Shown piece after piece: positions 9,577 to 21,364 of a DNA stretch of 64,000 bases (positions within the stretch are counted from its first letter, which is position 1; every line of letters starts with the position of its first letter). Origin of the DNA: Bretschneidera sinensis (taxonomy: Eukaryota; Streptophyta; Magnoliopsida; Brassicales; Akaniaceae); NCBI GenBank assembly GCA_023935145.1, contig CM043698.1, positions 37,616,001 to 37,680,000 on the forward strand, in the 5' to 3' direction. The translations under genes and the position numbers were made by a program. Below the pieces are notes generated by a model. It made no database searches, was not told the origin of the DNA, and worked only from the letters and a program-made list of their open reading frames with translations.

Positions 9577-11915
9577 TCTATCAAATTGCTGATTCTCGAG
9601 GTCAAATGAAACCAAGTCTCAAAAAGTCGCCAGTAAAGTGTTTCCATTCTTCATCCAATCCACTACCATTCTTAATCCATCAAGCCATAGAAAGTCTTTC
9701 GTCGTCTAAGATGTCACATCCCTGACCGAGCACGAGCTAAGAATGTAACAATAACTACTTATAGAGTTTCGCCTTCAAGCCATCAAAGTCTCAAATAACA
9801 TAAATAAGCTAAATACCACAAGTTTCAAATCTTTTGAAGACTTAACTTTACATATTGTCTAAAACAAGTTCCGAATACACAAATGATATAAAATATAAAT
9901 TGATATATCCTAGAGCTCATTCCTAAAAAAAAAACATCAATTTTCTAGTAACAACCTTCCCCTTTAACCAGGTCTAAATATGCATTAAAACAAAATATTG
10001 GTCATGATTTCACAATAGAAGTAATTTATCAAAATATGGTTCGTGGCTGAAATTTTGAAATAATAACTTAACACAAACTTCTTGTGAAATAAAAATCTCA
10101 GAATTTTCAAAAGAAACAAGAAGTGAATGCATAAAACATATTGACGTAAAACACAATTATCATTCACAAAACTCAAAATTTTCACAAAGCTAAACACATT
10201 TATAAATTAAATCAATTCGTCTCCACGGTGCCGAAACTAATTTTTTATCACATATCACAGTATCACACAATCACTGTATGTCAACATGGCCAACGTTTCA
10301 CCCACACTTCCAGTACTCAGTGCACTTAGCCTTTTTATAGTTACAATAAACTAATAATGTCCTAAAAGAATTCTACATTTTTTTTCTTCTCTTAACTGGG
10401 ACACCATATGTTAGTATTCACATCAGCAATACCTTGGTTAGTATTGGACCAAATGCACAACTATTTACCAAAACAGCAACAATCTGGGACCAATTGAAAT
10501 GTAATTCTTCAACAGTCATTTAGCTCAAAATATCTAACATTAATAGTAATTATTTGTATGGGTCTTTGCTCAAGTGAGATCACTTCACTCTAGATTTCAA
10601 AGCTCTTCGAGAGAGTTCTCTCCAATGGGTGGGCTAAGAAAATAATTTAATTTGGAGTCCCATAAAAATGATGCAAGAGAAAGGTAACAAGACACATTTC
10701 CATGGACCCATTTCCCTCATCATTTCATATGAAAAAAAAATATTAGTTTTGCTTATTTAACCCGTAATCTCATGGTGAAATGACAAAAATATCCAAAAGT
10801 ACGTAAGACTCAGGATTCGGCAACACCATACTTTTTCATCTCCCATATGCAACGATACTTGTAACTATGATCTTCATTGTGTACATTATAGAACAACAAG
10901 AGTGATCCCATGTTTAATGAAATGTACACAGAAGAAAATCTGGGCTTATTGCAAACACTATATCTAACAGCACTATCTTGAAGAATTTTTCATGATCCAT
11001 ATGGAACAACTAGATAAAATATGGATTACCATTCTCACAACTCTTTGGTAGGCTTGGAGAATCTACCAGGCCAAGGTCTAATATATGATGTAAAAGATCA
11101 TATGAACTAAAAAACTTAAGCTAATGAGTTCCGATTCCATCACCATATATATACTATTCACTTATTTAGTTTTTTTCTCCATGTGGATTGATTTTTCACA
11201 TCACTTTACTCATATGCGAATATTCACAACATTATGCAATCCAATGAAAAGCAGCATTCATTTAAACATTATTGTAAGTGTGAAGAAAGAGAGATGGAAT
11301 GGCACTTAAACTCCTCCAATGGCCCACCTTCAAAGCATACAGTTCAACTTCAGATTGCAATGTCTTACTTCCATCAGGCCTATAAGAGTACACAATCCTA
11401 ACAACCTTGTTATAATTAGACAGGGAGTCAAATCCTAATCCAATAGCAAAGTGACAATATCGGGTCTACCACAAGTGATTTTAGGATCCAGGAGTGGCAA
11501 CTTTTCTAATTGATGGGTACCAAAGCTATCGTATAATGAAAACTCTGATCATCGACTATATTTAAACATGTCAATCCATTATATGAACTTATTGAATATA
11601 GAAGTTTTCCCTTAAATGGGCATTCAAATTTCATTTATTGATCAAAGTTTTCATTGTTGTAGTGTAAGAAGTACCAATCTCTGTCACCAAATCGCACAAC
11701 TTGATTATAACCTAAATAACTATTTTTGTTATTGTAATTGATGTGCTAAAAATAAAGTTGTTATCCCTAATTATAATATATCATTATTTAGATACGCATT
11801 TGAAACGCACAAGTGATTTCGCAAATAGTTATAATAGTATTTCAATCAATATGTCTCAATGAATATTGTCAGGTCAGACATCTTCATCTTCTCTTTGAAG
11901 TTACCCATAAAACCC
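9577..11915 (-). pseudogene. F-box/FBA pseudogene (locus a), split by a solo LTR
   Basis: Minus-strand relic of the same family as the intact gene at 51076-52233. 9577-9706 matches the C-terminal FBA part (region coding 'LVSYDPKN' to 'LQLDGLRMVV'). 10809-11045 matches the part with 'WEMKEYGVAESW' and upstream. 11225-11915 matches the middle and the F-box itself. A solo LTR (9712-10803) splits it, and a second insert of about 180 bp of unknown type lies near 11045-11225. Frameshifts throughout. The 5' flank (11935-12020) still resembles the flanks of the other F-box copies, so this was once a full gene with the shared promoter. Confidence 0.85.
9712..10803 (-). mobile_element. Solo LTR with 5-bp target duplication
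   Basis: Exactly interrupts F-box pseudogene a. TAAGA occurs at 9707-9711 and again at 10804-10808. On the plus strand it starts TGTCACATCCCTG and ends GTACG (CG, one change from CA). On the minus strand a TATA box (CTATAAAAAGGC) reads at about 10335-10345. Size about 1.09 kb. No internal domains, so unequal recombination has removed the rest of the element, probably gypsy-type. Confidence 0.8.
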
Positions 11916-12389
11916 TCTTTCTAGACTGGTAATTTATAGAGTATCAAGTTTTAGGGTTGAAGTGCTTTTTGGGTGGAAGCGGGGAGGGAATTGAATAGAG
12001 GTTTGGAAAATTGTACATTCTAGGGTTTATAGAAATCCTTTTTATTTTTTTAAACTGGTTAATCCTATTAGGTGTCTACTTCTAAATTCCAATGCAAATT
12101 AAATAAAATAAGAACAAAACAATGAAATTTAGATAGGAGTATTAAGTTTTGGTTTTTTTAGATAGGAGTATTATGTTTTAGTTTGGATAAGAGTATTAAT
12201 TATTTTTTAAGCTAAACCATATATTTATTTCTACAAGTGACTTTGGCAACACCGGAAACATCCTACAAGCCTACAAATCAATTTCCCAAAGCTTTGTTTG
12301 GACTTTGAAAAATTGTAAGAAAAAAAATAGGAAAGGGATATGAAATCTTTGCTTGTTTGGATGTCCAAGGAAAATGCAAAGATTTTTTT
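11916..12389. other. 5' flank of F-box locus a; no gene
   Basis: 11935-12020 carries the flank shared by the F-box copies (GTGCTTTTTGGGTGGAAGCGG, then TAGGGTTTATAGAAATCC). The rest is AT-rich with no coding signal. Confidence 0.5.
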
Positions 12390-12799
12390 AAGGTTATTTT
12401 ATATTGAACAATTGTTTTAAAAAAGGTTACGAGGAAAAGATAAGAATTATGAGACAATATATATATTTTTTGTCCTTTTAATCGGGTGCACAACAAGATT
12501 GTAGGGTGGACAATTTTTTTTTCTTTCATGAGAATAATGATTCAGTTAATTCGAGCTCATTTGCCTTTAGATTTACATATAATTCATTATTATATTAAAA
12601 AATTATGCAAACCCAAAAATTACAAAGTAAAAAAATCAAATTCTCAAACGAGTTATAAAAATTTGAAAAAATCAAACGGACATGAGTGTTAAGCAAGTTT
12701 GGCTCTGGTTCCTAGTCAAGGCTAATGCTGCAAAATCTACATAGGGTACTTAGTAAGAAAAGTTGCAATGGGTCATCATTAGGCTTAACCGCTTAAGGG

Positions 12800-13290
12800 T
12801 TAAAACATTCTCGTTTTTATTGCAGAAAATGGCTTGGAATGTTTTAAATTTATCATACATGGAAGGAGAGAAACTTAAAAGATCCCATCAGGCTTATTTT
12901 CACGATAAATTTTAACTTGGATAGAGTATTTGTCGGACAAGTAAATCATTATCGTTCATTATTAAAGAAAGATGGTGGTGATTCACTTGTTCACAATGAT
13001 CTGATCCAAACAAGAATTTTTCATTTTTCATTTAAATTCTGATGTATTGGAGTGCATTATTAGCAATGTGCAAAACAGAATTTTAGGGGCTCTGAACTAT
13101 ATTCTTGACGGTAACCTAGCCCATAATTGGGGTCTTACTTGTCCTGCTACCATTGAGCTTCTTTCTGTCTATGTTGATTTCTGCTTGTTTTCTACCATTT
13201 TCTGCTAGTTTTGTACTCGTCTTTATAGCAGCTGGTTGATGGCTTGTGTTTATTGTCTCTTTGGATATATAAAAAATTCACATTTACCCC
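12800..13290 (+). mobile_element. Possible LINE 3' end remnant (copy 1)
   Basis: Decayed copy of 50085-50570. The better copy translates on the plus strand to 'YIYRIWKERNLKI', resembling the YxIWxERN end of plant LINE ORF2 proteins, followed by a 3' tail ending in a C-run then A-run (CCCCCCAAAAAA). Frames broken by stops and frameshifts. Confidence 0.4.
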
Positions 13291-13979
13291 CCAAAAAAAT
13301 CAATTGAGTTATATGTCAAAACTGTTTGTTTGCAACTTATGTTGCCCGTCTCCTTTAGTAAATAAATGTCCTATATTCTCAGCTCGCAAGGAAAAACATA
13401 TTGCAGAGAGCTAAGCTTCAGTACGTGCAGACGAATTCAGTTCAAGCAAATTAAGGAAGAATCTCCTTTTAATATAATATAATATAGTACTAAGTTGTAA
13501 AGCAAATAAAAAAGACAACCTCTGCCACCTAATTCACCAACAGCAGAACACTACAAGTTCTACAACAATCTATAATGCCAAAGCAGCATATCAAAAAGCA
13601 TATTTTATTTTCTGACCACAATAAGAATTAAGTACCCAAAAGGCTAAAACTGAAACTAGCATATAAAATCTAGCAGCATAATCGCAAGAAACCTGTATTC
13701 CTAAATATAATGAAGTTGCTGTCATCTGTCTGGTGACAATAACAAAAACCGGAAAATCATTTGTCTTCTATCTTTTCCGGCTTGCTCATTCTTGATCCTC
13801 CAATTCAACCTCCATCTGGCCTAAAAATCAATCAACCCACATTATGAAATTAGTGTTTAGACATATATACGAATAGATTAGCAGAACACAAGATTTAAGT
13901 ATTGGAAATAAGTTTAAAAGGAGTACTTTTAACAGATTTTCCATTCTTTAATTTCTTCTTGCTTGCTCGGACGACTTTG

Positions 13980-15148
13980 CTATGCGACTGATCCACCATC
14001 CTGCTTTTCTAAAATTCCATCAGCTCCATTGAGTAATACTAAACTTTCAATATAAGTACCCAAAAAACATGGAGGAGAATACTTTCTACTTGAATAAAAC
14101 GATGGATCCCCAATGATATGACAATCAAATTTTTGATTCTTGGGATCATATGAAACCAAGTCTTCAGAACTTGTTTCCAATAAAATCTTTCCGTTCTCCA
14201 TCATACCCACTACCATTCTTAATCCATCAAGTTGTAAAGGAAATCCTCCGTTGTATAGTTTGATAGCGAACAGTTTGGTCCAGGACTCGGCAACACCATA
14301 CTCTTTCATCTCCCATATGTAACAACAGTTGTAAATTATATCCTTGGTGGGTACATTATATATCGAACAACCAGAGTGACTCCCGAATGTTGCAATGTAC
14401 GTAAAACAAGATCCGGATTTATTAGAAACACCATCTGGCAGCATCATCTTGAAGAAATTCTATCACGACCCATATCAAATAACTCGATGAAATAACGTTC
14501 ACCGTTCTTACAACTCTCATCTTCTGCAAACCAATGAAAAGCACCATTCATATAAGCATTATTATAAGGGTGAAGAAAAAGAGATGGAATGGCACTTATA
14601 GTCCTCCAATGCCCCTCTCTCAATGCATACACTTCAACTTCAGAGTTAAAAATCCTAACAACCTTGTAGTCATTAGACCGAGAGTCAAATCCAAATCCGA
14701 ATATTGACCAAGTGATTTTAGGATTGGGGAGTCTAACAATTTTTCTAATTGACAGGTTCCACAAAGCTATCTCATTAGATAGCATTTGCAAACATAACAT
14801 TCTATCACATGAACCTACTAGATTTGGGGATCTACTTCTCAAAGGGCATTCAAAATCGATGTACTCGTCCAAGCTTTCTCTAGAGTGTAAGGAGCAACGA
14901 TCTTTATTACCATATCCTAAAACTTGATTACACGGTAGATAGCTACTCTTTTTGTTGTAATTGACGTGCATAGAAATAAACTTGTGATCATTGATCATAA
15001 CGTACCATGTTTTCGATATGCATCTGAAATGCACCAGTGATTTCGCAGGTAGTCTTTGCAATATGTCATTCAAGATGTCTTGATAAATATTGTCAAATTT
15101 CTTCAATTTGGAATCCAGTGAAATTCTCTTGTTCATGTGGTAGTTCAT
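13980..15148 (-). pseudogene. F-box/FBA gene, frameshifted (locus b)
   Basis: About 1.17 kb on the minus strand, colinear with the intact gene at 51076-52233. The N-terminal 234-codon frame (14444-15148) has the F-box motif (DILNDILQRLPAKSLVHFRC), the FBA segments 'LWNLSIRKIVRLPNP' and 'GFGFDSRSNDYKVVRI'. Near 14461-14472 two extra bases shift the frame, so translation ends shortly after 'ELFDMGRD'. The C-terminal 155 codons (13980-14447) stay open to the normal end. A second, local change (one base lost, four gained near 14360-14380) restores its own frame but rewrites about nine residues. If expressed it would give a truncated F-box protein able to bind SKP1 but lacking half of its substrate region. 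GSCDRM replaces GSCNGM. Confidence 0.85.
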
Positions 15149-15227
15149 AACATATCAGGTTTCCAGGGTTGTGGTATCTTTTGGTAGGAGTGGGGCGAAG
15201 AGATTGATGAATTGATCTGGTCAGGCA

Positions 15228-15237
15228 CATTATATAT
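15228..15237 (-). promoter_or_regulatory. TATA box of F-box locus b
   Basis: Minus-strand ATATATAATGTGCC about 85 bp upstream of the ATG. Conserved at the intact locus f (52316-52325) and changed to ATATCTAATG at locus c. Confidence 0.5.
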
Positions 15238-15860
15238 TTTAGGGTTTATAGAAATCCTATTCCTCTTAGGTAATTCTCCTAAGAAAATTAAATAAGGAAA
15301 TTAAGGCTTTCAACAATAAATAAATAAGGAAATTAAGAAAGGAAATAAAAATAATGAATATTAGATATGAGTGGGAAGTTTATTTTGGATTAGTATTAAT
15401 TATTTTTAAAGCTACACAGCCTTACTAAATGAAATATAGAGCAGGGAGAAAATTTTCCAAGTTTTCTTAAACTTTTTTGATAAAATTTTCTAAGTTTTCA
15501 TTTGGTTTTAAAGAGAAAAATCTCACCACAAATTTCGGTTAATATTATTTTCCTCATATTTTAATCTACAACCAAACACTGAAAACCGATTTTCCTCTAT
15601 TCTTAATTTTTTATTTCCTTCAAGTTTTCCTGGATCAAAACATACCGCAAACAAAATGAACAGAACCTCTTTTTTCTCTAGTGCAACTTTGATTTATTAT
15701 ACTCTACTCCCCACCACAAAAACTTTTCTTATCCAAAAAATTTGTTAGTCTATGTATTTTATCATAGGATTTCAATACATTAAAGTAAATAAATCCTACC
15801 ATCAAAGTTTTAATTTGGGTTCGAATCCTCTTGTTTTGGTGAAATGAAAAGCAAACTTAA

Positions 15861-17630
15861 TCTAGTGATCTGATATTAACCAACAAGACGTGTATTTGAC
15901 CTACGTGTGAAGACTGAAAACCCTCACACAACTTTAATTGGGACTCTACTCTTTTTTTCTCAACGTTTTATAATTAAAAAAAAGAGTAAATAAAGTGAGA
16001 ATGAACTCAGAACTCTTCTTTTAAATAGAGTTATGGCCACTTGGGCTATTTATGATGGCCGCTCCATATAACTAGCTTCTCCGATTACATGGGAAATCCT
16101 TCGACAAGAATTCAAAATAATTTTTTTTCGTCAAGATACTATTTAAGTATTTTTTGTAACTGTTGTGTTATTATATTATCATTGTTCAATTAAGGTTACA
16201 TTATATATCTGGTCCCTTAATTATTTGGGGAATTCAGATTGGTCCCCCTACTACGAAAATTATGACTTACATACCTGACTTTTTATATTTTTTATTTACT
16301 ACATACTTGACTATATAATTAATTTCAATGTTATTTTCTAAATGAATATCGTTCTAAATTTAACCCATTAAGTGCTACATAGTGAGTGGTGAGAAAAATT
16401 CCTTAATGCTAAACCATAGAAACATGAAATAATAATAGATAATTTTTTTTTCTTCTAAATAATAAAAGAGAGAGCTGCCCCTTGGTATATATATTGCTTA
16501 GCCCCTGAACAGCCGTCCTAAGTGTTCAAAAAGTAAACCTATGAGGAAGAAAAAAGAAGAAGAGAGAAAAGCAATGGAAGAAAGAAAGATCTGGTCTTTG
16601 TGTGAATAATAAAGGTTAAGAAGAGAATAAGAGAGAGGATGTTGAAGAAGCGGCCGGGAAGAAAATAAGCAATTGGAAACTGTCATAGCAACATAAAATT
16701 TCAGCAGCATTTATAGTACGTAAAAAATGAATGTCCTCAATGAAGTCTTCTTTCAGTGGTTAAAGATCAAGATTGAGACTCTAAGAATGCAAGGTCGTAA
16801 GTTCAATACTGTGGGTTGTGTGGTCATATTGTGTGCCCCAATAATTTTGTCAAATCATCTTTTTCTTCGCCGCCACTTCCTCATCTCCCTCCAACTCAAC
16901 CCAACCCCTCTTTTCTTCTCTAAGCGATAACCTATTCCATCTCTCCTCTAACTCCTTATCCATCTTTAAAGACCTAAGCCTCAAAACTACCAAAGAAAAC
17001 AGAAACCCTAACAAGATTTAATCTTGAAGCGCAAAAATTTTGTACCGAGCTGAGAAGAAAGTGTCTTGCAAAACCCTAGTTTTGGGGAGAGGAAACCTTA
17101 GAATAGTCTAAGAGAGAAAACCCCTAGAGAAACCTAGGGAGTGTACCTCAAAACCTCAATTTCCGTTGTAAAGACACTTTTACAGAAGTATAATGTTGTT
17201 GATTTATTCAAATCTGCAAGAAATTAACATAAAGCATTTGATGCGGTGTATATTTTCAAATTATAAAGAGATATATAACATAGTTTTGTCAAATTTCAAG
17301 AAAGTAAATGTGTTTTTAACTCTCTTTTTTAATTTGAGAATTGGAGGATTGAAACCCATGTGACAGTTTCAAACTTGAAATTAATTCCATCAATAGAGAG
17401 GCAGCAATAACAACTAAGCTAAATTGCTCGAGGTAACTTGTACATTAAGATAATTAATGGGAAGGGATGATAAGATCCATCAAAAGGCCCCAAGTCTTCA
17501 AGGTACTAGGTTAGAGTAGTGTGTGCGTGTGTTTTACCAATAAAAAAATCTAATTGAAAGAAATTTTAATTTGATTCAAAATTAGTCAGCAACTCAACAA
17601 TGGATCTAAAGTATCCACCACATACATAGT
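15861..17630. other. Intergenic, no gene seen
   Basis: No coding signal. 16205-16380 (GGTCCCTTAATTATTTGGGG and the parallel 'ACATACCTGACT' phrases) has the look of a dispersed non-coding repeat. On the minus strand a TATA-like CTATAAATGC at about 16700-16712 is followed by C/T-rich leader-like sequence to 16500, perhaps part of another LTR. 17040-17160 has repeated 'AACCCTAG/CCTAGAGAAACCTAG' phrases. Confidence 0.4.
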
Positions 17631-18386
17631 TGTTCGGGGAATTTATGAGAAAATGAGGGTTGTTTATCAAAAGAAATAAGAGAGAATAAGAGAAATGGCT
17701 TCAAGGCACGACTAGGTCGTTTTCCTTAAGGTTTAATTCTCCCTTTATTGGTGCAAGAAGGTTTTCAACGAATTTCCTCTGAGATACAATGAAGCTATAT
17801 TGTTATTATACACTTTGCACTCGTGAACAATAACCCACAGTAGCTTCTATGAGTTTATGGATGAAAAGAACTTATGTTTAGAAATTTACAGGATTTCTAA
17901 ACATACGAAGATTTGTTTTGTAGAGGAGGAGAAGAAGAATAAGAAAGAATATTTGTAATCTATAAATTATGACAGCTAAACACATTTTTATAATGTTTAA
18001 TTAGCGTCTTTTCATAATAGACACTTTGGTTCTATAATAAACTAACTCAACAGAATGTATCTTCTCAACAGACACTCTAGTTCACGAGCAACTTTCATTT
18101 AATGTTCTGAAAATTTAAATTTTCGAACATCCAATCGACTGAATCAAAAGTTTCAAAGAGTTTCAGGATATTTTAGCCTTCCATCCAATCGACTGAATCA
18201 AAAGCTTTAAAGATTTTCAGGATATTTTAGCCTTCCATCCAGTCGACTGAATCAATCATTCAGTTGACTGAATGAGTCAACTGAATCATTCACAACTTGA
18301 ATTTCCTTTTCTTTTCTTCTTTCCTTCGATTTTCTAAAACATCCCTAACTTAAAATCTAAGTTTATTTTGAAAAAAAAAATCAACA
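17631..18386 (-). repeat. 3' LTR of non-autonomous copia (Copia-B)
   Basis: On the minus strand begins TGTTGATTTTT just after a purine tract (AATGGTGGGGGAT, plus-strand 18387-18400) and ends CCCCGAACA; 756 bp. It is homologous to 56145-56840 and to the fragment 49446-49655. It carries an array of palindromic CAGTCGACTG motifs at about 18122-18290, upstream of a TATA-like CATTATAAAAA (minus, 17985-17995). Confidence 0.75.
18122..18290 (-). promoter_or_regulatory. Palindrome array CAGTCGACTG in Copia-B LTR
   Basis: At least five copies or near copies: CCAATCGACTGAAT near 18130 and 18187, CCAGTCGACTGAAT near 18239, ATTCAGTTGACTGAAT near 18260 and AGTCAACTGAAT near 18277. The first two sit in a 58-bp tandem duplication. 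The array lies about 130-300 bp upstream of the TATA-like site of the LTR, a place where enhancers are expected. Confidence 0.65.
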
Positions 18387-18654
18387 ATCCCCCACCATTT
18401 TCAAAATATTTTGACTCGATAAAACTTTGAAAATATGATCTTTAATAATCCATTGAAGTTCATGCCTAGATGAAAATGTCTTTTAGACTTGAATCTTCAC
18501 TTAGTGAAAACACATCAAAGTTAAACAGAATATGCGGTAGTATAATACTTTGAACCACAAATCCTATTTGTTTAATCGGAGATGCTTCACACATGAGACT
18601 TCTACTCATAGAATTTGCTAGAAAATTGCCGACACATTCACAAGCCTTATGCCA
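18387..18654 (-). other. Copia-B internal region, 3' part
   Basis: Internal sequence next to the 3' LTR, beginning with the polypurine tract. I see no RNase H motif; it appears non-coding. It continues at 25993 after the nested gypsy insertions. Confidence 0.55.
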
Positions 18655-18930
18655 TGTATTGTAATACATGTCTTCTTAAAGTAAGAGTAAAGAATTAATT
18701 TGATAGTTATGACATGGAATTAAAATAATATATACATGAACGATTTACTACGAAAAAAAAACACAAACCTGGAAGTGTCCAGGTAATGTAAAAAAAAAAA
18801 AAAAAAACTCCAGGTGTTGGTTATCTAACATGCAAAATATGCATGTTAGACAACAAACCAAAAAAGGTGGCAGTGTTGATGGTGGATGGTTTTGTATAAA
18901 ACCAATTAAATTTTTGTTTAAGTGTATTAA

Positions 18931-20673
18931 TGTAACAACCCATCCTGGGTTGGCCACTCATGAGACGGTGTCATCACATTTTGAAAATCTTAGCACGATA
19001 CATATATGCAACAATGAAAATAAACAACACCAAAAGAAACATTTCATAAATCATCAACTCCCAACAGGGGAGTTACATTAATCTAATATTTAAACATTCT
19101 ATACAACGTAAAATGCATGAATATTTACAAATAAATTTTTATTTTCTTTTCTCATTAGTCTGAGGATGTTGACACGTACATGACTTACAGAAAATGATTT
19201 CTTCTGAACCTTAACTCACAAAACTAGTTGTCAAGCTCAGTGAATTAAATTTACTAGAAGTACTCATTTGTATAAACGATATTTTAATATTTAAATCAAT
19301 TTATATCTCATACACTTGATACTAGCACTCTACTATCACTTCACATGTCATCATATTCATTCTCTATCAATCTCTTCTTCTTATTTATTGGTTCACCTTA
19401 AGACCATAAATTATCTCATAATTACCTCGAAATGAAGTTCACATCATAAAGTCTATCATTTAGATGATTTTTATCACCATAACTATCTCTATGTGAAACT
19501 CATCCATCTATAAATAAATTCACAATCACACACCACATATCAGCATTTTAATAATGCAAGCAATAATTAAATCAGATGTCATGCATGAATGATTATGATG
19601 GGAACGTCTTCCCACCTGTCAACAGGTTATTATTATCTTAAACTGGCCCCCTCCCGGTTCTTTTCTTTGCAGCTTGTTCCGGCTGCCACGAAATTTTTCC
19701 AGCATATACCGGCTGTCATGGTGTCCCCTTTTATTTCCAGCACATACTGGCTATCACTGTTTTTCAAATAGACCGGTTGCCTTCCCTGTTATTTTCTTTT
19801 TATTTAATACATATGCATATGAACAATGATATGAAATATGCATCTGAACAGTAATATAAAAACAACATGAACTCAAAATATCCAAATTGACTATCCTAAT
19901 TTTTCTCAAATTACATAAAAATTCCACTAAAATCCTCTCATCCCAAATCACATAACATCGTCCATTAAAGCTTGTCAAGATCCACTAAAATTTCATCTCA
20001 ATTCACATCAAATCATCCATCAAAGTTTGTCAAGATCCACTAAAATTTATCTCCTCAAAATTCGTATCAAAACATCAACCATGGCTCATCAATAATTTTA
20101 TTTATCACAATCATTATTTAAATCAACCCGTTATTCTAATGATATTTCTTCTCACATAATAATTTTTCTATGTATCTAATATTCATATCATATCTATCAA
20201 CCAAATCTTTATCTATCACAAAAACATAAGCTAATAATTTATTTTAATATCATCCCTAGATTTTTCATTTTTATTTGGATTACTTAAAGTAAATCCAACT
20301 CACCACGTAGCACTTAAAGCTACCCATAGATCACCTCCTTGCCTATCCCGTTCCTCTCAGAAATTTCCATCGGTTGTAGCTCGTTAATACCTGACATCAT
20401 ATTTATATTAAATTTATAATTTATTCTTCAATTCGTTATAAACCACACCCTTTGAAAATTCCCATTTTGACTTCAGGAAAATTTTATAAATGTCAGAAAT
20501 TCAAAAATAAACACTATATTATTACCTTTTGTTTTTCTAATAGCTTCTCCTGATTCTCTATGAAATTCTGCAGTAAATCTCTTCAAAATTTTGCTCTTTC
20601 AACATTTCTTTGACTCCTCAAGTGTTAGAGAAAAACGAGAAATTGAAAGAAACTATGTGAAATGGTAAGATTT

Positions 20674-20725
<52 letters not shown>

Positions 20726-20994
20726 TTTGCTACTTAAAATTGTCGGTAGCCTCTTATTTGCACCAACAGCAGCCCCCCCCCTTTCAAAAGTTCTTTTGCT
20801 GCTACAAACATAACAAATATATGCCTTTCTTTCTCTTTTCTTACTGCCACCTACTGCCACATTTTTTTACTTTAAATTTTTTTTCGAAAGAATTATTTTA
20901 TTCAATACTTAGTCCTTCATGTAAATATATTATTTTAATTTCATGTCATATATATTAAATTACTTATATACCCTTTACGAATACGGGTATTACA
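18931..20994 (-). repeat. Complete long LTR of the inverted gypsy element
   Basis: Minus strand: TGTAATACCCG... to ...GGGTTGTTACA, 2064 bp. Right of it (20995-21040) the plus strand reads ATTCTACCCACCTTAC, the complement of the polypurine tract plus the AAATTT..GGGAC motif found before LTRs of Tekay/Del-type gypsy elements. So this is a 3' LTR of a minus-strand element. Confidence 0.85.
20673..20723. repeat. (CA)n(TA)n microsatellite in the LTR
   Basis: Four CA units followed by about 21 TA units. Not present in the other LTR copies at the matching place, so it grew in this copy. Confidence 0.95.
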
Positions 20995-21364
20995 ATTCTA
21001 CCCACCTTACAAAAATTTTGTCCCTGAAATTTCCTTACTTTACTCTAGTAACAAATGTGAATAATACTTCTTCATAATTTTATCAAACTTTCACGAAATC
21101 TCTTCAACATTCTTATTGGTACTTGTATGTATACCAAATCTTTCTGAATTTCTATAGCTTAGCTCAAAATATCATGTAAACACTTTCTTAAAAGTGAAAC
21201 ATGAAATACATTATATAAATGTTTTAATTTTTGGAGACAAATCTAGGCTACTTACAACTAATCTAACTTTCTCAACAACCTCATAAGATCCCACATACCT
21301 CGGATTTAGCTTTCCTTTCCTGTTTAAATCTCAATATACATTTTCATTGAGATATTTTTCAATA

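Larger units (their letters stand above)
12390..15860. repeat. Duplicated block A, copy 1
   Basis: Collinear with 49655-52740. Shared pieces include the start (TTTAAGGTTATTTTA), the LINE-like stretch at 12800-13290, the 3' flank of the F-box gene, the F-box gene and about 600 bp of its 5' flank. Copy 1 has an extra 140 bp at about 15592-15730 compared with the other two copies of the 5' flank (28900 and 52655). Confidence 0.9.

Noticed and set aside
20682..20723. TA repeat as a promoter
   Set aside because: A long TA microsatellite absent from the sister LTRs at the same place; a recent expansion, not a conserved TATA element.
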